A DNA stretch of 36,133 bases from an uncultured Clostridia bacterium (GTDB lineage: Bacteria; Bacillota; Clostridia; Christensenellales; Aristaeellaceae), in NCBI GenBank assembly GCA_946538975.1, contig CAMNHF010000013.1, forward strand, positions 1 through 36,133, in the 5' to 3' direction. This document shows positions 8,344 through 17,360 of the stretch, one piece after another. The notes under the pieces were generated by a model that was not told the origin of the DNA, made no database searches, and saw nothing but the letters and a program-made list of their open reading frames with translations. The translations under genes and the position numbers were made by a program. How positions within the stretch are numbered: the first letter of the stretch is position 1; each line of letters opens with the position of its first letter.

Positions 8344-9462
8344 ATGAAATTCTGCTGCGATGTGTCAGCCCTGGTCGAAGGGCTGAATGTGGTCACCAGG
8401 GCTCTGGCGGTGCGTCCGGCCAAGGAGATCATGGAATATGTGCTGCTGGATGCCTCAGACCGGGACGAGGGCCTGGTGCTCACCTGTTCCGACGGGAATT
8501 TCACCATACAGACTTCCATTGACGCGAACATCACAGAGGAGGGCAAGGCTGCGCTGAAGGGCCGCCTGCTGTCCGAGGTCGTGCGGAAGCTGCCCCTGGG
8601 CGAGGTCACCATGAACGTGGGCAGCAACTCCATCGCGCAGATCAGCTGCCTGTCCTCCAAGACCCGCCTGCTGGGCAAGGACGCGGCGGAGTATCCGGAG
8701 ATGGAGTCGGGCTATACGCCGGACTGCGTGATTACGGTTGAAGAGAGCAGCCTGAAGAGCATGATTAACCACGTGGTCTTCTCCATTGCCAGCGATGAGA
8801 GCCGCCCGATCCTGACCGGCGCCCTGCTGGAAGTGAACGAGACCGAGGCGAAGATGGTCGCCCTGGACGGCTTCCGCCTGGCCATGCACAAGATCCGCAT
8901 GAAGGTGAAGCCCCGGGCCAATGTGGAATCCATCCGCGTCACCATTCCGGGACGGGCCCTGCGCGAGATCCGGGGCATCCTGTCCGACGAAGACAAAGAA
9001 TGCGAGCTGCACCTGACCGGCGGCCAGCTGCGCGTCATCACCGGCAGAACCGTGATCTCCACGGTGCTGCTGGGCGGCCAGTTTGTGGACTATATGCGCA
9101 TCATCCCCCAGCAGTTCAAGACCGAAGTGCTGGTCAACCGCAACAACCTGCTCCAGGCCATCGAGCGCACCAGCCTGATGGCGAGAGAGGGCAAGAACAA
9201 CCTGATCCATATGCGCTTCAGCGACGGTCTGGTGGTCATCACCTCCAACGCGGAGATCGGCGAGGCGCACGAAGAGTTTGAAATCAATCTGATCGGCGAT
9301 CCGGTGGAGATCGCGTTCAATTCCAAATATATCGGCGACGTGGTGCACAATGTGGAGGACGAGAAGCTGCGCATGTGCATGAGCGGCAGCATCTATCCCT
9401 GCGTGGTCAAGCCGGAGAACGGCGACGACTACACCTACCTGATCCTGCCGGTGCGCGTCTGA
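8344..9462 (+). CDS. dnaN: DNA polymerase III beta sliding clamp
   Basis: MKFCCDVSALVEGLNVVTRALAVRPAKEIMEYVLLDAS...SRPILTGALLEVN...ALDGFRLAM...YTYLILPVRV; RBS GGAGGAA. Confidence 0.97.
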   Translation: MKFCCDVSALVEGLNVVTRALAVRPAKEIMEYVLLDASDRDEGLVLTCSDGNFTIQTSIDANITEEGKAALKGRLLSEVVRKLPLGEVTMNVGSNSIAQISCLSSKTRLLGKDAAEYPEMESGYTPDCVITVEESSLKSMINHVVFSIASDESRPILTGALLEVNETEAKMVALDGFRLAMHKIRMKVKPRANVESIRVTIPGRALREIRGILSDEDKECELHLTGGQLRVITGRTVISTVLLGGQFVDYMRIIPQQFKTEVLVNRNNLLQAIERTSLMAREGKNNLIHMRFSDGLVVITSNAEIGEAHEEFEINLIGDPVEIAFNSKYIGDVVHNVEDEKLRMCMSGSIYPCVVKPENGDDYTYLILPVRV

Positions 9463-9479
9463 GCCAAAAAAACATCACA

Positions 9480-9501
9480 ACGGGCGAAAGCCCGTTTTTT
9501 T
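9480..9501 (+). terminator. Intrinsic terminator of dnaN
   Basis: CGGGCgaaaGCCCG followed by TTTTTTT. Confidence 0.85.
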
Positions 9502-9526
9502 CGTCGTGGTGAGTGGATGGCGGCGC

Positions 9527-9555
9527 TTGACAATGAAAAACCAAATGTGTAAAAT
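9527..9555 (+). promoter_or_regulatory. Promoter for the zinc-ribbon gene (TTGACA-17-TAAAAT)
   Basis: Near-consensus hexamers with 17-bp spacing. Confidence 0.75.
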
Positions 9556-9585
9556 AAGGCCATCAAATCAAAGGAGGGATTTATC

Positions 9586-10254
9586 ATGGCACTGACCCCC
9601 TGCACAGAATGCGGCGGCATGATCGCGCACGACGCGGAATTCTGCCCCCACTGCGGACATCCGACCGGGAAAAGGCCGGCGGCGAGGAAGTATACGCTGA
9701 CCAAAGGCAGACCGGGTGAGAATGCATTGGGAAACTGGCTCCATACCATGGCGATCATTGTTGCGGTTGTCGGAGCGATTGCTGCGATTGCAGGATCTTT
9801 TCAACAGCAGATCGTATCGACCAGATACGGCTATGAAACACAGAATGTTTTTTCCTGGACCATGTTCTTTTCAACGATTGCAAGCACCGTGGAGAGCACC
9901 TTTTTGCTGTGGTGCATGGGCACTGTGGTGAACCTGATTCAGGGAACCTATGATATGGTCAGCGGGATTGGACTGAAGGAAGAAGGAGCCAGCAATTCCA
10001 GGCCATCATCTTCTTCTCTGAGTCGGTCCGCTTCATCGTCCAGAACAAGCAGCACATTATCAAAAGACGGCAGAATACTTGAACCTTTGTCTTCACCCGA
10101 TTCATCTCACAAAGAGCCAATGCTTCCTGACAATCCTTCGTGGAGCGTATCTGATCGCTATGGATTTGTGGTCTGTCCGGGCTGTGGAAAAGAATCCTCC
10201 ATTGATTACCTGCGTGCTAGGAAGCATTGTCCCAGTTGCAACTGCAAATACTGA
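9586..10254 (+). CDS. Zinc-ribbon membrane protein (N-terminal zinc ribbon, two predicted TM segments, Ser-rich linker, C-terminal zinc ribbon)
   Basis: CTECGGMIAHDAEFCPHCGHPTG; MAIIVAVVGAIAAIAGSF; MFFSTIASTVESTFLLWCMGTVVNLI; CPGCGKESSIDYLRARKHCPSCNC. Confidence 0.8.
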   Translation: MALTPCTECGGMIAHDAEFCPHCGHPTGKRPAARKYTLTKGRPGENALGNWLHTMAIIVAVVGAIAAIAGSFQQQIVSTRYGYETQNVFSWTMFFSTIASTVESTFLLWCMGTVVNLIQGTYDMVSGIGLKEEGASNSRPSSSSLSRSASSSRTSSTLSKDGRILEPLSSPDSSHKEPMLPDNPSWSVSDRYGFVVCPGCGKESSIDYLRARKHCPSCNCKY

Positions 10255-10271
10255 CGATCTTCATCCATCAG

Positions 10272-10304
10272 GCCTTGAGTGCTGATCAGCACTCAAGGCT
10301 TTTT
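10272..10304 (+). terminator. Intrinsic terminator; 28-bp perfect palindrome followed by T5
   Basis: GCCTTGAGTGCTGATCAGCACTCAAGGC-TTTTT. Confidence 0.85.
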
Positions 10305-10365
10305 CCAAAGAGATCGTTCCCCATAGCAAGCGAAGCATAATGCGACCGTCTTCCCCACAAAACCC

Positions 10366-10456
10366 CTTTCCCCCAAAATGGCCTTTTCGGAAGAATAGGG
10401 GGTTTGGGGGGAAGGGAAGCTCTTTTCCTCCAGGAAAAGAGTTCCCTTCCCCCCAG
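10366..10456 (-). repeat. Dispersed intergenic structured element, copy B
   Basis: Reverse complement: CTGGGGGGAAGGGAACTCTTTTCCTGGAGGAAAAGAGCTTCCCTTCCCCCCAAACCCCCTATTCTTCCGAAAAGGCC. Confidence 0.9.
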
Positions 10457-10530
10457 AGTTTTCGCTCAGGAATCCTCCCCCGGAATCCTCCACAACTCTG
10501 TACTAAAAATGTTTTGATCCTGCAATCGCG

Positions 10531-10559
10531 TTGACACCCGCAAGGGGCTTTGCTATAAT
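10531..10559 (+). promoter_or_regulatory. Promoter of the ilv operon (TTGACA-17-TATAAT)
   Basis: TTGACA CCCGCAAGGGGCTTTGC TATAAT. Confidence 0.9.
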
Positions 10560-10596
10560 GGCAATGGTTTCACTGCCGGATGAAAGGATGCGGAAA

Positions 10597-10692
10597 ATGC
10601 GTCACGCGATGGGAATGCTGCTTCGACTGCGGGCCGTGGAAGTACGACTTATGTTTTCCGCGGACCGGTTTGCGCACGCCCTTTTCCAGTGA
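10597..10692 (+). CDS. Candidate leader peptide (MRHAMGMLLRLRAVEVRLMFSADRFAHALFQ) of the ilvB attenuator
   Basis: Short ORF between the promoter and the hairpins, with a Leu/Val-rich LLRLRAVEVRL stretch; the RBS is weak. Confidence 0.4.
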   Translation: MRHAMGMLLRLRAVEVRLMFSADRFAHALFQ

Positions 10693-10772
10693 CAGCCGCA
10701 TACTACGGCTGGGGAACCGGAATCAAACGCTGCACATACGAGGTCTGCGGAGCATACTGCCGCAGACTTTTT
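10693..10772 (+). promoter_or_regulatory. Attenuator-like leader: hairpin CAGCCG/CGGCTG (10693-10711) and intrinsic terminator GTCTGCGG/CCGCAGAC-TTTTT (10743-10772)
   Basis: Perfect inverted repeats; U-run after the second; lies between the promoter and ilvB. Confidence 0.75.
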
Positions 10773-10809
10773 ATGACCGCGGGGAACCCGCAGGGGGAGT
10801 AGAGAAAAC

Positions 10810-12510
10810 ATGGAAATGACCGGTGCGAAAATCCTTCTGGAGTGCCTCCGGGAACAGGGTGTCGACACGATCTTCGGCTACCCGGGCGGCACCATTCTGA
10901 ATGTGTACGACGAGCTGTGCAATTACAGCGGCGAGATTCAGCACATTCTGACCTCCCATGAGCAGGGGGCCTGCCACGCGGCGGACGGCTACGCCCGCGC
11001 CACTGGCAAGGTGGGCGTGTGCTTCGCCACCTCCGGGCCCGGCGCGACAAACCTGGTCACGGGCATCGCCACCGCCTACCTGGACTCCTCGCCCATCGTC
11101 TGCATCACGTGCAACGTCAGCGTGGGGCTGATCGGCAAGGACTCCTTCCAGGAGGTGGACATCACCGGCGTCACCATGCCGATCACGAAATGCAACTACC
11201 TGGTGCGGCGGGTGGAAAACCTGGCGGACACGGTGCGCGAGGCCTTCGCCATCGCCCGCAGCGGCAGGCCCGGGCCGGTGCTGATCGATATTGCGAAGAA
11301 CGTCACGGCCGAGCGGACGGAGTTCAGCCGCCTGGACCGCCATGACCACACCGCCGAGGGCCGCCTGGGCGCGCTGATGCGCCGCTGGGACTTCAAGCCG
11401 CCGGAACCCGACATGGACGACATCCGCACCCTGGCGGACATGATCGCCGCTTCGCAAAAGCCCATGGTCATCTGCGGCGGCGGCGTGGTGCGCAGCCGGG
11501 CGGACAAGATTTTCACCGAGTTCGTGCACAAGCTGGATGCCCCCTGCGCGGTGACGCTGATGGGTGCCGGCGGCCTGCGCGGGCTGGACTCGCTGAACAC
11601 CGGCATGATCGGCATGCACGGCTCCCAGGCCTCCAACATCGCGGTGGACAACTGCGATTTGCTCATCGCCATCGGCTGCCGCTTCTCCGACCGTGTCGCG
11701 CTGAAGCCGGACACCTTCGCCCAGCACGCGAAGATCGTGCAGATCGACATTGACCGCGCGGAAATCAACAAGAACGTGGAGACGGATCACCACATTGTCG
11801 GCGACGCCCGCCGCGTGCTGGAGCTGCTGATGCCGCTGATCGACGAGCAGCACCACGACGCGTGGAAGGAGGAGGTCTTCTCCCATCCGACGGAGACCTT
11901 CTACGACGAGCGGCCCGGCTGCCTGACTCCTGGCCAGGTGCTCAGCGCCATCGCGCGGCAGTGCCCCCAGGACACCATCGTCGCCACCGACGTCGGCCAG
12001 CACCAGATGTGGGCGATCCAGCACTTCCACTTCGACTATCCGGGCCAGCTGATCACCTCCGGCGGCTTCGGCACCATGGGCTTCGGCCTGGGTGCGGCCA
12101 TCGGCGCGCAGGTGGGCCGGCCGGGCAAGCGCGTGGTGCACATCACCGGTGACGGCTCCTTCCGCATGAACTGCAACGAGCTGGCGACGGAGCAGTTCTA
12201 CGGCCTGCCGATCATCACGGTGATCTTCGACAACGGCACCCTCGGTATGGTGCGGCAGTGGCAGACGCTGATCTATCAGCAGCACTACAGCCAGACCACC
12301 CTGGACCGCGGCCCCAACTTTGTGAAGCTGGCGGAGGCCTACGGGCTGAACGGCTTCCACGTCAGCACGGTGGAGGAGTTCACCGCGGCTCTGGCCAAAG
12401 CCCTGGAGAGCCCCTGCGGCAGCGTGATCGACTGCGCCATCGACATGGACGAGATGGTGCGGCCCATGGTCGGCGGCGGCAGCCACATCACCGACTTCAT
12501 GATTAACTGA
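10810..12510 (+). CDS. ilvB: Acetolactate synthase large subunit
   Basis: MTGAKILLECLREQGVDTIFGYPGGTILNVYDEL...HEQGACHAADGYARATGKVGVCFATSGPGATNLVTGIATAYLDSSP; ThDP motif GDGSFRMNCNELATEQFYGLPIITVIFDN. Confidence 0.97.
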   Translation: MEMTGAKILLECLREQGVDTIFGYPGGTILNVYDELCNYSGEIQHILTSHEQGACHAADGYARATGKVGVCFATSGPGATNLVTGIATAYLDSSPIVCITCNVSVGLIGKDSFQEVDITGVTMPITKCNYLVRRVENLADTVREAFAIARSGRPGPVLIDIAKNVTAERTEFSRLDRHDHTAEGRLGALMRRWDFKPPEPDMDDIRTLADMIAASQKPMVICGGGVVRSRADKIFTEFVHKLDAPCAVTLMGAGGLRGLDSLNTGMIGMHGSQASNIAVDNCDLLIAIGCRFSDRVALKPDTFAQHAKIVQIDIDRAEINKNVETDHHIVGDARRVLELLMPLIDEQHHDAWKEEVFSHPTETFYDERPGCLTPGQVLSAIARQCPQDTIVATDVGQHQMWAIQHFHFDYPGQLITSGGFGTMGFGLGAAIGAQVGRPGKRVVHITGDGSFRMNCNELATEQFYGLPIITVIFDNGTLGMVRQWQTLIYQQHYSQTTLDRGPNFVKLAEAYGLNGFHVSTVEEFTAALAKALESPCGSVIDCAIDMDEMVRPMVGGGSHITDFMIN

Positions 12511-12528
12511 CGGGAGGTGCGGAACAAC

Positions 12529-13086
12529 ATGCAGCAGAGGAATACGCTCGCTGTGCTGGTGGACAATGAGTCCGGCGTGCTCTCCCGCGTCGCCCGGCTG
12601 TTCTCCGGCAAAGGCTACAACATTGAATCCCTGGCCGTGGGCACCACCGATGACCCGGCCATCTCCCGCATCACCATCGAGGTGATGGCGGACGAAAAGC
12701 AGCTGCGGCTGCTGTGCAATCAGCTGCGCAAGCTGATCTGCGTCCACTCGGTGAAGGCCCTGCGGCCGGAGCACGCCATCCGCCGCGAGCTGGTGCTGAT
12801 CAAGGTGCTGGCGGAGGAGAGCGAGAAGCGCAACGAAATCATCCAGATCGCCAACATCTTCCGCGCGTCCATCATCGACGTGTCCAAATCCTCCCTGACC
12901 CTTGCCCTCATCGGCGACGAGAGCAAGGCCGAAGCCATCCAAAACCTCCTCACGGAGTTTGGAATCCTTGAGCTGGTGCGCACCGGCATGGTCGCACTGG
13001 AGCGGGGACAATACACCATCGACGAGCAGACCAAGGAAAAAGGAGAGTTCGACTATGGCAAGAATGTACTACGCGAAGGACTGTGA
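12529..13086 (+). CDS. ilvN: Acetolactate synthase small (regulatory) subunit
   Basis: [46 protein letters not shown] (ACT domain); start at ATG 12529 after GGGAGG. Confidence 0.93.
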   Translation: MQQRNTLAVLVDNESGVLSRVARLFSGKGYNIESLAVGTTDDPAISRITIEVMADEKQLRLLCNQLRKLICVHSVKALRPEHAIRRELVLIKVLAEESEKRNEIIQIANIFRASIIDVSKSSLTLALIGDESKAEAIQNLLTEFGILELVRTGMVALERGQYTIDEQTKEKGEFDYGKNVLREGL

Positions 13087-14089
13087 TCTCTCTGCGCTGG
13101 ACGGCAAGAAGATCGCCATCATCGGCTACGGCTCCCAGGGCCACGCCCACGCGCTGAACCTGCGGGATTCCGGCTGCGACGTGATCATCGGCCTGCGCAA
13201 GGGCGGCAAGAGCTGGCCCGTGGCCGAGAAGGACGGCTTCACCGTGAAGACCGTGGCCGAGTGCGCCCAGGAAGCGGACATCCTGATGATCCTCATCAAC
13301 GACGAGAATCAGGCTGACATGTACAAAAAGGACATCGCGCCCTACATCCACGAAGGCCAGGCCATCGCCTTCGCCCACGGCTTCAACATCCGCTACAAGC
13401 GCATCGTGCCGCCGGCGGGCGTGGATGTGTTCATGGCTGCGCCCAAGGGCCCGGGCCACACCGTGCGCTCCACCTATGTGGCGGGCAAGGGCGTGCCCTG
13501 CCTGGTCGCGGTGGAACAGGACGCCTCCGGCAAGTGCCGTGACATCGCCCTGGCCTACATCGCCGGCATCGGCGGCGCCCGCGCGGGCATCATGGAGACC
13601 ACCATGCACGACGAGACCGAGACCGATCTGTTCGGCGAGCAGTGCGTGCTGTGCGGCGGCGTGGTCGACCTGATGCGCGCCGGCTTCGAGGTGCTGGTGG
13701 AGGCCGGCTACGAGCCGGAGAACGCCTACTTCGAGTGCATTCACGAGATGAAGCTGATCGTCGACCTGATCAACCGCGGCGGCATCGCGGCGATGAACTA
13801 CTCCATCTCCGACACCGCGGAATTCGGCGAGTATGTCTCCGGCCCGCGCGTGCTGCCCTATGAGCAGACCAAGGCGAACATGCGCGCCGTGCTGCGCGAC
13901 ATCCAGGACGGCACCTTCGCGGACCGCTGGATCTCCGAGAACATGACCGGCCGCTGCTTCTTCAACAGCAAGCGCGACCAGCTGGCCAAGCACCCGATGG
14001 AGATCGTGGGCCGTCAGCTGCGGGAGCAGATGCTCTGGCGCGAGGCCGCCGGCACCGACGACAAGGCGCTGGACACCGCCAGCACCTGA
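13054..14089 (+). CDS. ilvC: Ketol-acid reductoisomerase
   Basis: [40 protein letters not shown]...[35 protein letters not shown] 13054 inside the end of ilvN. Confidence 0.97.
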
Positions 14090-14111
14090 TTTCCGGGAAA
14101 ACCATGAGCCT

Positions 14112-14136
14112 GGGGACAGGTTTGCCGCCTGTCCCC
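14112..14136 (+). other. Perfect 9-bp inverted repeat between ilvC and the PASTA-like gene
   Basis: GGGGACAGG-tttgccg-CCTGTCCCC. Confidence 0.6.
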
Positions 14137-14179
14137 GGCTTTGACCCCTGAGGCAGGGCGCACAGCGGAGGGAGACACC

Positions 14180-15595
14180 ATGGCGAGCATAGCGCGGGCG
14201 GAAGTGATCGGCGTCCGGACGGCGGAGAACACGATCGGGAGCACGACCTTCACCAGCACGGTCTACTGCGTGCTGGTGGAATACACCACCGGCGCGCGGG
14301 AGGTTGTGGAGACCGACTCGAAGGGCATCAATCGGTTCGCTCCCTTCCTGACCATGCATCCGGACGGCAAGAACCTGCTGGACATGCTGGAAAAGTACGA
14401 GCTGAAGCTGGAGCATCGCATTCGTGAGGTGGAGAGCCAGCTGCAGACCGTGGTGCACGGCGAGGTGAACCGGGTGTTCACGTCGCTGAAGCCGCTGCCG
14501 GAGGTCGCGGGCCTGCCGGAGAGGACGGCCGTGCAGAGGCTGCAGGCGGCGGGCTTCCAGGTGAGGCTGGTGAACCAGTGGCCCCAGGGCCTGCCGGAGG
14601 GAACCGTGCACAGCGTGAGCCGGGCGGAAAGCATGCTGATGACTGCCCTGCTGGACGTGCGCCACCCGCTGCCGAACGTGGTGGGCAGGCCGGAGAGCGA
14701 GGCTCTGCGCATACTGCAGCAGGCGGGCTTTGATGTGATCAAACAGAACCAATGGCCCGCAGGCCTGCCGGACGGCGTTGTGCGCGCGGTGCAGCGGCCG
14801 GATGAGCTGAGAATGGCCGTGCGGGTGGACATCCGCCATCCGCTGCCGGACACAGCCGGACTCACGGCCCCCGAGGCGGAGAAGAAGCTGCAGGCGGCGG
14901 GCTTCGCGGTCACGGTGAAAAAGCAGTTTGCCACCGGCCAGCCCGATGACGCCGTGCTGTCCCTCAGCCGGCCGGAGGAGCTGGAAATGCGGGTGAACCT
15001 CGTCGCGGCGGTGCATCTGCCCGACGTGAAGGGGCTCCGCCGCGAGGAGGCGGAGAAGGTCCTGCAGGGCATCCCGGCGAAGGTGATCTTCCGCGAGAAG
15101 TATACCGACATCGCGGAGAAGGGCCGGGTGATCAGCTGGGAGGAAAAGGACGGCGTCATCGCGGTGGATGTCAGCAAAGGCGCGTCCCAGCTGCGATGCG
15201 ACGCGGAGGTGGAGATCCGCTCCGACGACCCGGAGCTGAGCGCGCTGCGCTTTGCCGCGGCGGTGACCTTCTCCCGGCTGGACTGCCTGATGAGCCTCTC
15301 CCTGCTGGCCAGTGGCGGCAAAAAGGTCAAGGTACAGCTGCCAGCGGCTGCGCAGTGGGTGGATGAGCTGAACAGCCGGCCCATCAGCGCGGAGGTCGCC
15401 GAGTTTGTCTCCGACGGGAAGAATTCCCTCTCAGGCGAGCCCTTCGCCCGGGCAACGCTGAAGCTGCCGGACAGCCGCACGCCGCGCACCGGTGAACTGC
15501 GGATGACGGTCAGCGTGGGCCTTTTGAAGCGCCAGCGCCAGGTCAGCTTCCGGCTGAGCTTCCACTGGCCCGACCAGATGGCCATGCAGATGTAA
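14180..15595 (+). CDS. Soluble protein with about four tandem PASTA-like repeats
   Basis: LPEVAGLPERTAVQRLQAAGFQVRL; LPNVVGRPESEALRILQQAGFDVIK; LPDTAGLTAPEAEKKLQAAGFAVTV; LPDVKGLRREEAEKVLQGIPAKVIF; no TM segment seen. Start ATG 14180 after GGAGGGAG. Confidence 0.7.
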   Translation: MASIARAEVIGVRTAENTIGSTTFTSTVYCVLVEYTTGAREVVETDSKGINRFAPFLTMHPDGKNLLDMLEKYELKLEHRIREVESQLQTVVHGEVNRVFTSLKPLPEVAGLPERTAVQRLQAAGFQVRLVNQWPQGLPEGTVHSVSRAESMLMTALLDVRHPLPNVVGRPESEALRILQQAGFDVIKQNQWPAGLPDGVVRAVQRPDELRMAVRVDIRHPLPDTAGLTAPEAEKKLQAAGFAVTVKKQFATGQPDDAVLSLSRPEELEMRVNLVAAVHLPDVKGLRREEAEKVLQGIPAKVIFREKYTDIAEKGRVISWEEKDGVIAVDVSKGASQLRCDAEVEIRSDDPELSALRFAAAVTFSRLDCLMSLSLLASGGKKVKVQLPAAAQWVDELNSRPISAEVAEFVSDGKNSLSGEPFARATLKLPDSRTPRTGELRMTVSVGLLKRQRQVSFRLSFHWPDQMAMQM

Positions 15596-15616
15596 ATGAG
15601 TTGAGGAGGAAAAGCC

Positions 15617-17278
15617 ATGCAGTCTGATCAGATCAAAAAGGGCGTGGAGCGCGCGCCGAACCGCTCCCTGCTGTACGCGCTGGGCTTTACGGAGGAAGAG
15701 ATGCGCCGCCCGCTGATCGGCGTGGTGTCCTCCTTCAATGAGATTGTGCCCGGCCACATGAACATCGACAAGATCGCCGAGGCGGTCAAAGCGGGCGTGT
15801 ACGCGGCGGGCGGCATGCCGGTGCTGGTTCCGGCCATCGCGGTCTGCGACGGCATCGCCATGGGCCACGTGGGCATGAAGTATTCGCTGATCTCGCGGGA
15901 TCTCATTGCCGATTCCACCGAGGCGCTGGCGATCGCCCACCAGTTCGACGGCATGGTGATGATCCCCAACTGCGACAAGAATGTGCCCGGCCTGCTGATG
16001 GCTGCCGCGCGGGTGAACATCCCGACGATCTTCGTCTCCGGCGGCCCCATGCTGGCCGGTCACCTGAAGGACGGCCGCCGCACCTGCCTGAGCGCGATGT
16101 TCGAGGCGGTCGGCGCCTACCACGCGGGCACGCTGGACGAGGAAGGCGTGCGCGAATATGAGGAGAACGCCTGCCCCTCCTGCGGCTCCTGCTCCGGCAT
16201 GTACACCGCCAACTCGATGAACTGCCTGACCGAGGCCATCGGCATGGCGCTGCGCGGCAACGGCACGATTCCGGCCCCGCTCTCCGCCCGCCTCCGCCTG
16301 GCGAAGGAAGCCGGCATGCAGGTGATGGAGCTGGTGCGCAAAAACATCCGCCCCCGCGACATCATGACCCCTGCCGCCTTCCACAACGCGGAAACCGTGG
16401 ACATGGCCCTGGGCTGCTCCACCAACACGATGCTGCACCTGCCGGCCATCGCGCATGAGGCGGGCGTGACGCTGAACCTGGACATGGCCAACGAGATCTC
16501 CGCGAAGACGCCGAACCTCTGCCACCTGGCCCCGGCCGGCGATACCTTCATGGAGGATCTGGACCGCGCCGGCGGTGTGTGGGCGGTGATGAAGGAGCTG
16601 GCGGACGCCGGCCTCCTGGACACCTCCTGCCTGACCTGCACGGGCCGCACTGTGGGCGAAAACATCGAAGGCGCGCGGAACCTGGATGAGAACATCATCC
16701 GGCCCATTGACCGCCCCTACAGCCAGACCGGCGGTATCGCCGTGCTGCGCGGCAACATCGCCGTGGACGGCTGCGTGGTGAAGCAGAGCGCCGTCGCCCC
16801 CGAGATGCTCCGGCACGAGGGCCCCGCCCGCGTGTTCGACAGCGAGGACGAGGCCATCGCGGCGATCTACGCGAGGAAGATCGTCCCGGGCGACGTGGTG
16901 GTCATCCGCTACGAGGGCCCCAAGGGCGGCCCCGGCATGCGCGAGATGCTGAACCCGACCAGCGCGATCTGCGGCATGGGTCTGGGCGAGAGCGTCGCGC
17001 TGATCACCGACGGGCGCTTCTCCGGCGCGACCCGCGGCGCCTCCATCGGCCACGTCTCCCCCGAGGCGGCCTCCGGCGGCGTGATCGCGCTGGTGGAGGA
17101 GGGCGACCGCATCTTCATCGACATCCCGAACCGCGTGATCCGCCTGGACGTCTCCGATGAAGTGCTGGCCGAGCGCCGCGCGAAGTGGGTCTGCCCCGAG
17201 CCAAAGGTCAAGACCGGCTACCTCGCCCGCTACGCGAAGATGGTTTCCAGCGCGGACAAGGGCGCGATTCTGGAGTAA
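15617..17278 (+). CDS. ilvD: Dihydroxy-acid dehydratase
   Basis: [28 protein letters not shown]...[19 protein letters not shown]...[32 protein letters not shown]...[20 protein letters not shown]. Confidence 0.97.
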   Translation: MQSDQIKKGVERAPNRSLLYALGFTEEEMRRPLIGVVSSFNEIVPGHMNIDKIAEAVKAGVYAAGGMPVLVPAIAVCDGIAMGHVGMKYSLISRDLIADSTEALAIAHQFDGMVMIPNCDKNVPGLLMAAARVNIPTIFVSGGPMLAGHLKDGRRTCLSAMFEAVGAYHAGTLDEEGVREYEENACPSCGSCSGMYTANSMNCLTEAIGMALRGNGTIPAPLSARLRLAKEAGMQVMELVRKNIRPRDIMTPAAFHNAETVDMALGCSTNTMLHLPAIAHEAGVTLNLDMANEISAKTPNLCHLAPAGDTFMEDLDRAGGVWAVMKELADAGLLDTSCLTCTGRTVGENIEGARNLDENIIRPIDRPYSQTGGIAVLRGNIAVDGCVVKQSAVAPEMLRHEGPARVFDSEDEAIAAIYARKIVPGDVVVIRYEGPKGGPGMREMLNPTSAICGMGLGESVALITDGRFSGATRGASIGHVSPEAASGGVIALVEEGDRIFIDIPNRVIRLDVSDEVLAERRAKWVCPEPKVKTGYLARYAKMVSSADKGAILE

Positions 17279-17284
17279 GCCTCT

Positions 17285-17310
17285 CTCCCCCTTTCGCAGG
17301 AAGGGGGGAG
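17285..17310 (+). other. Inverted repeat after ilvD (possible terminator without a clear T-run)
   Basis: CTCCCCCTT-tcgcagg-AAGGGGGGAG. Confidence 0.4.
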
Positions 17311-17327
17311 AATCCTCCTGACAATGA

Positions 17328-17344
17328 TTGTATACAGAATACAA
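17328..17344. promoter_or_regulatory. Operator-like dyad upstream of the second zinc-ribbon gene
   Basis: TTGTAT-acaga-ATACAA immediately upstream of the AAAGGAGG RBS. Confidence 0.4.
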
Positions 17345-17360
17345 CAAAGGAGGTTTCCCT

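Noticed and set aside
10293-10534. Small ORFs over copy B (e.g. SEKAILGERGFVGKTV, KEFPSPQSF)
   Set aside because: Similar peptides (PSPQTP, FPSPR, SGKS/SEKA) recur over copies A-F on either strand; they are spurious translations of the structured DNA element.
10560-10809. T-box riboswitch upstream of ilvB
   Set aside because: No GGGTGGNACCGCG-type T-box sequence seen; the ACCGCGGGG near 10776 lacks the preceding AGGGTGG and lies after the terminator.
10580-10819. 79-aa Cys-rich ORF (MKGCGKCVTRWECCFDCGPWKYDLCFP...) in the ilvB leader
   Set aside because: It runs through both hairpins and the terminator and overlaps the ilvB start; more likely a by-product of the leader, though not excluded.
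10771-13011. 746-aa minus-strand ORF
   Set aside because: Antisense to ilvB/ilvN; no domain signal.
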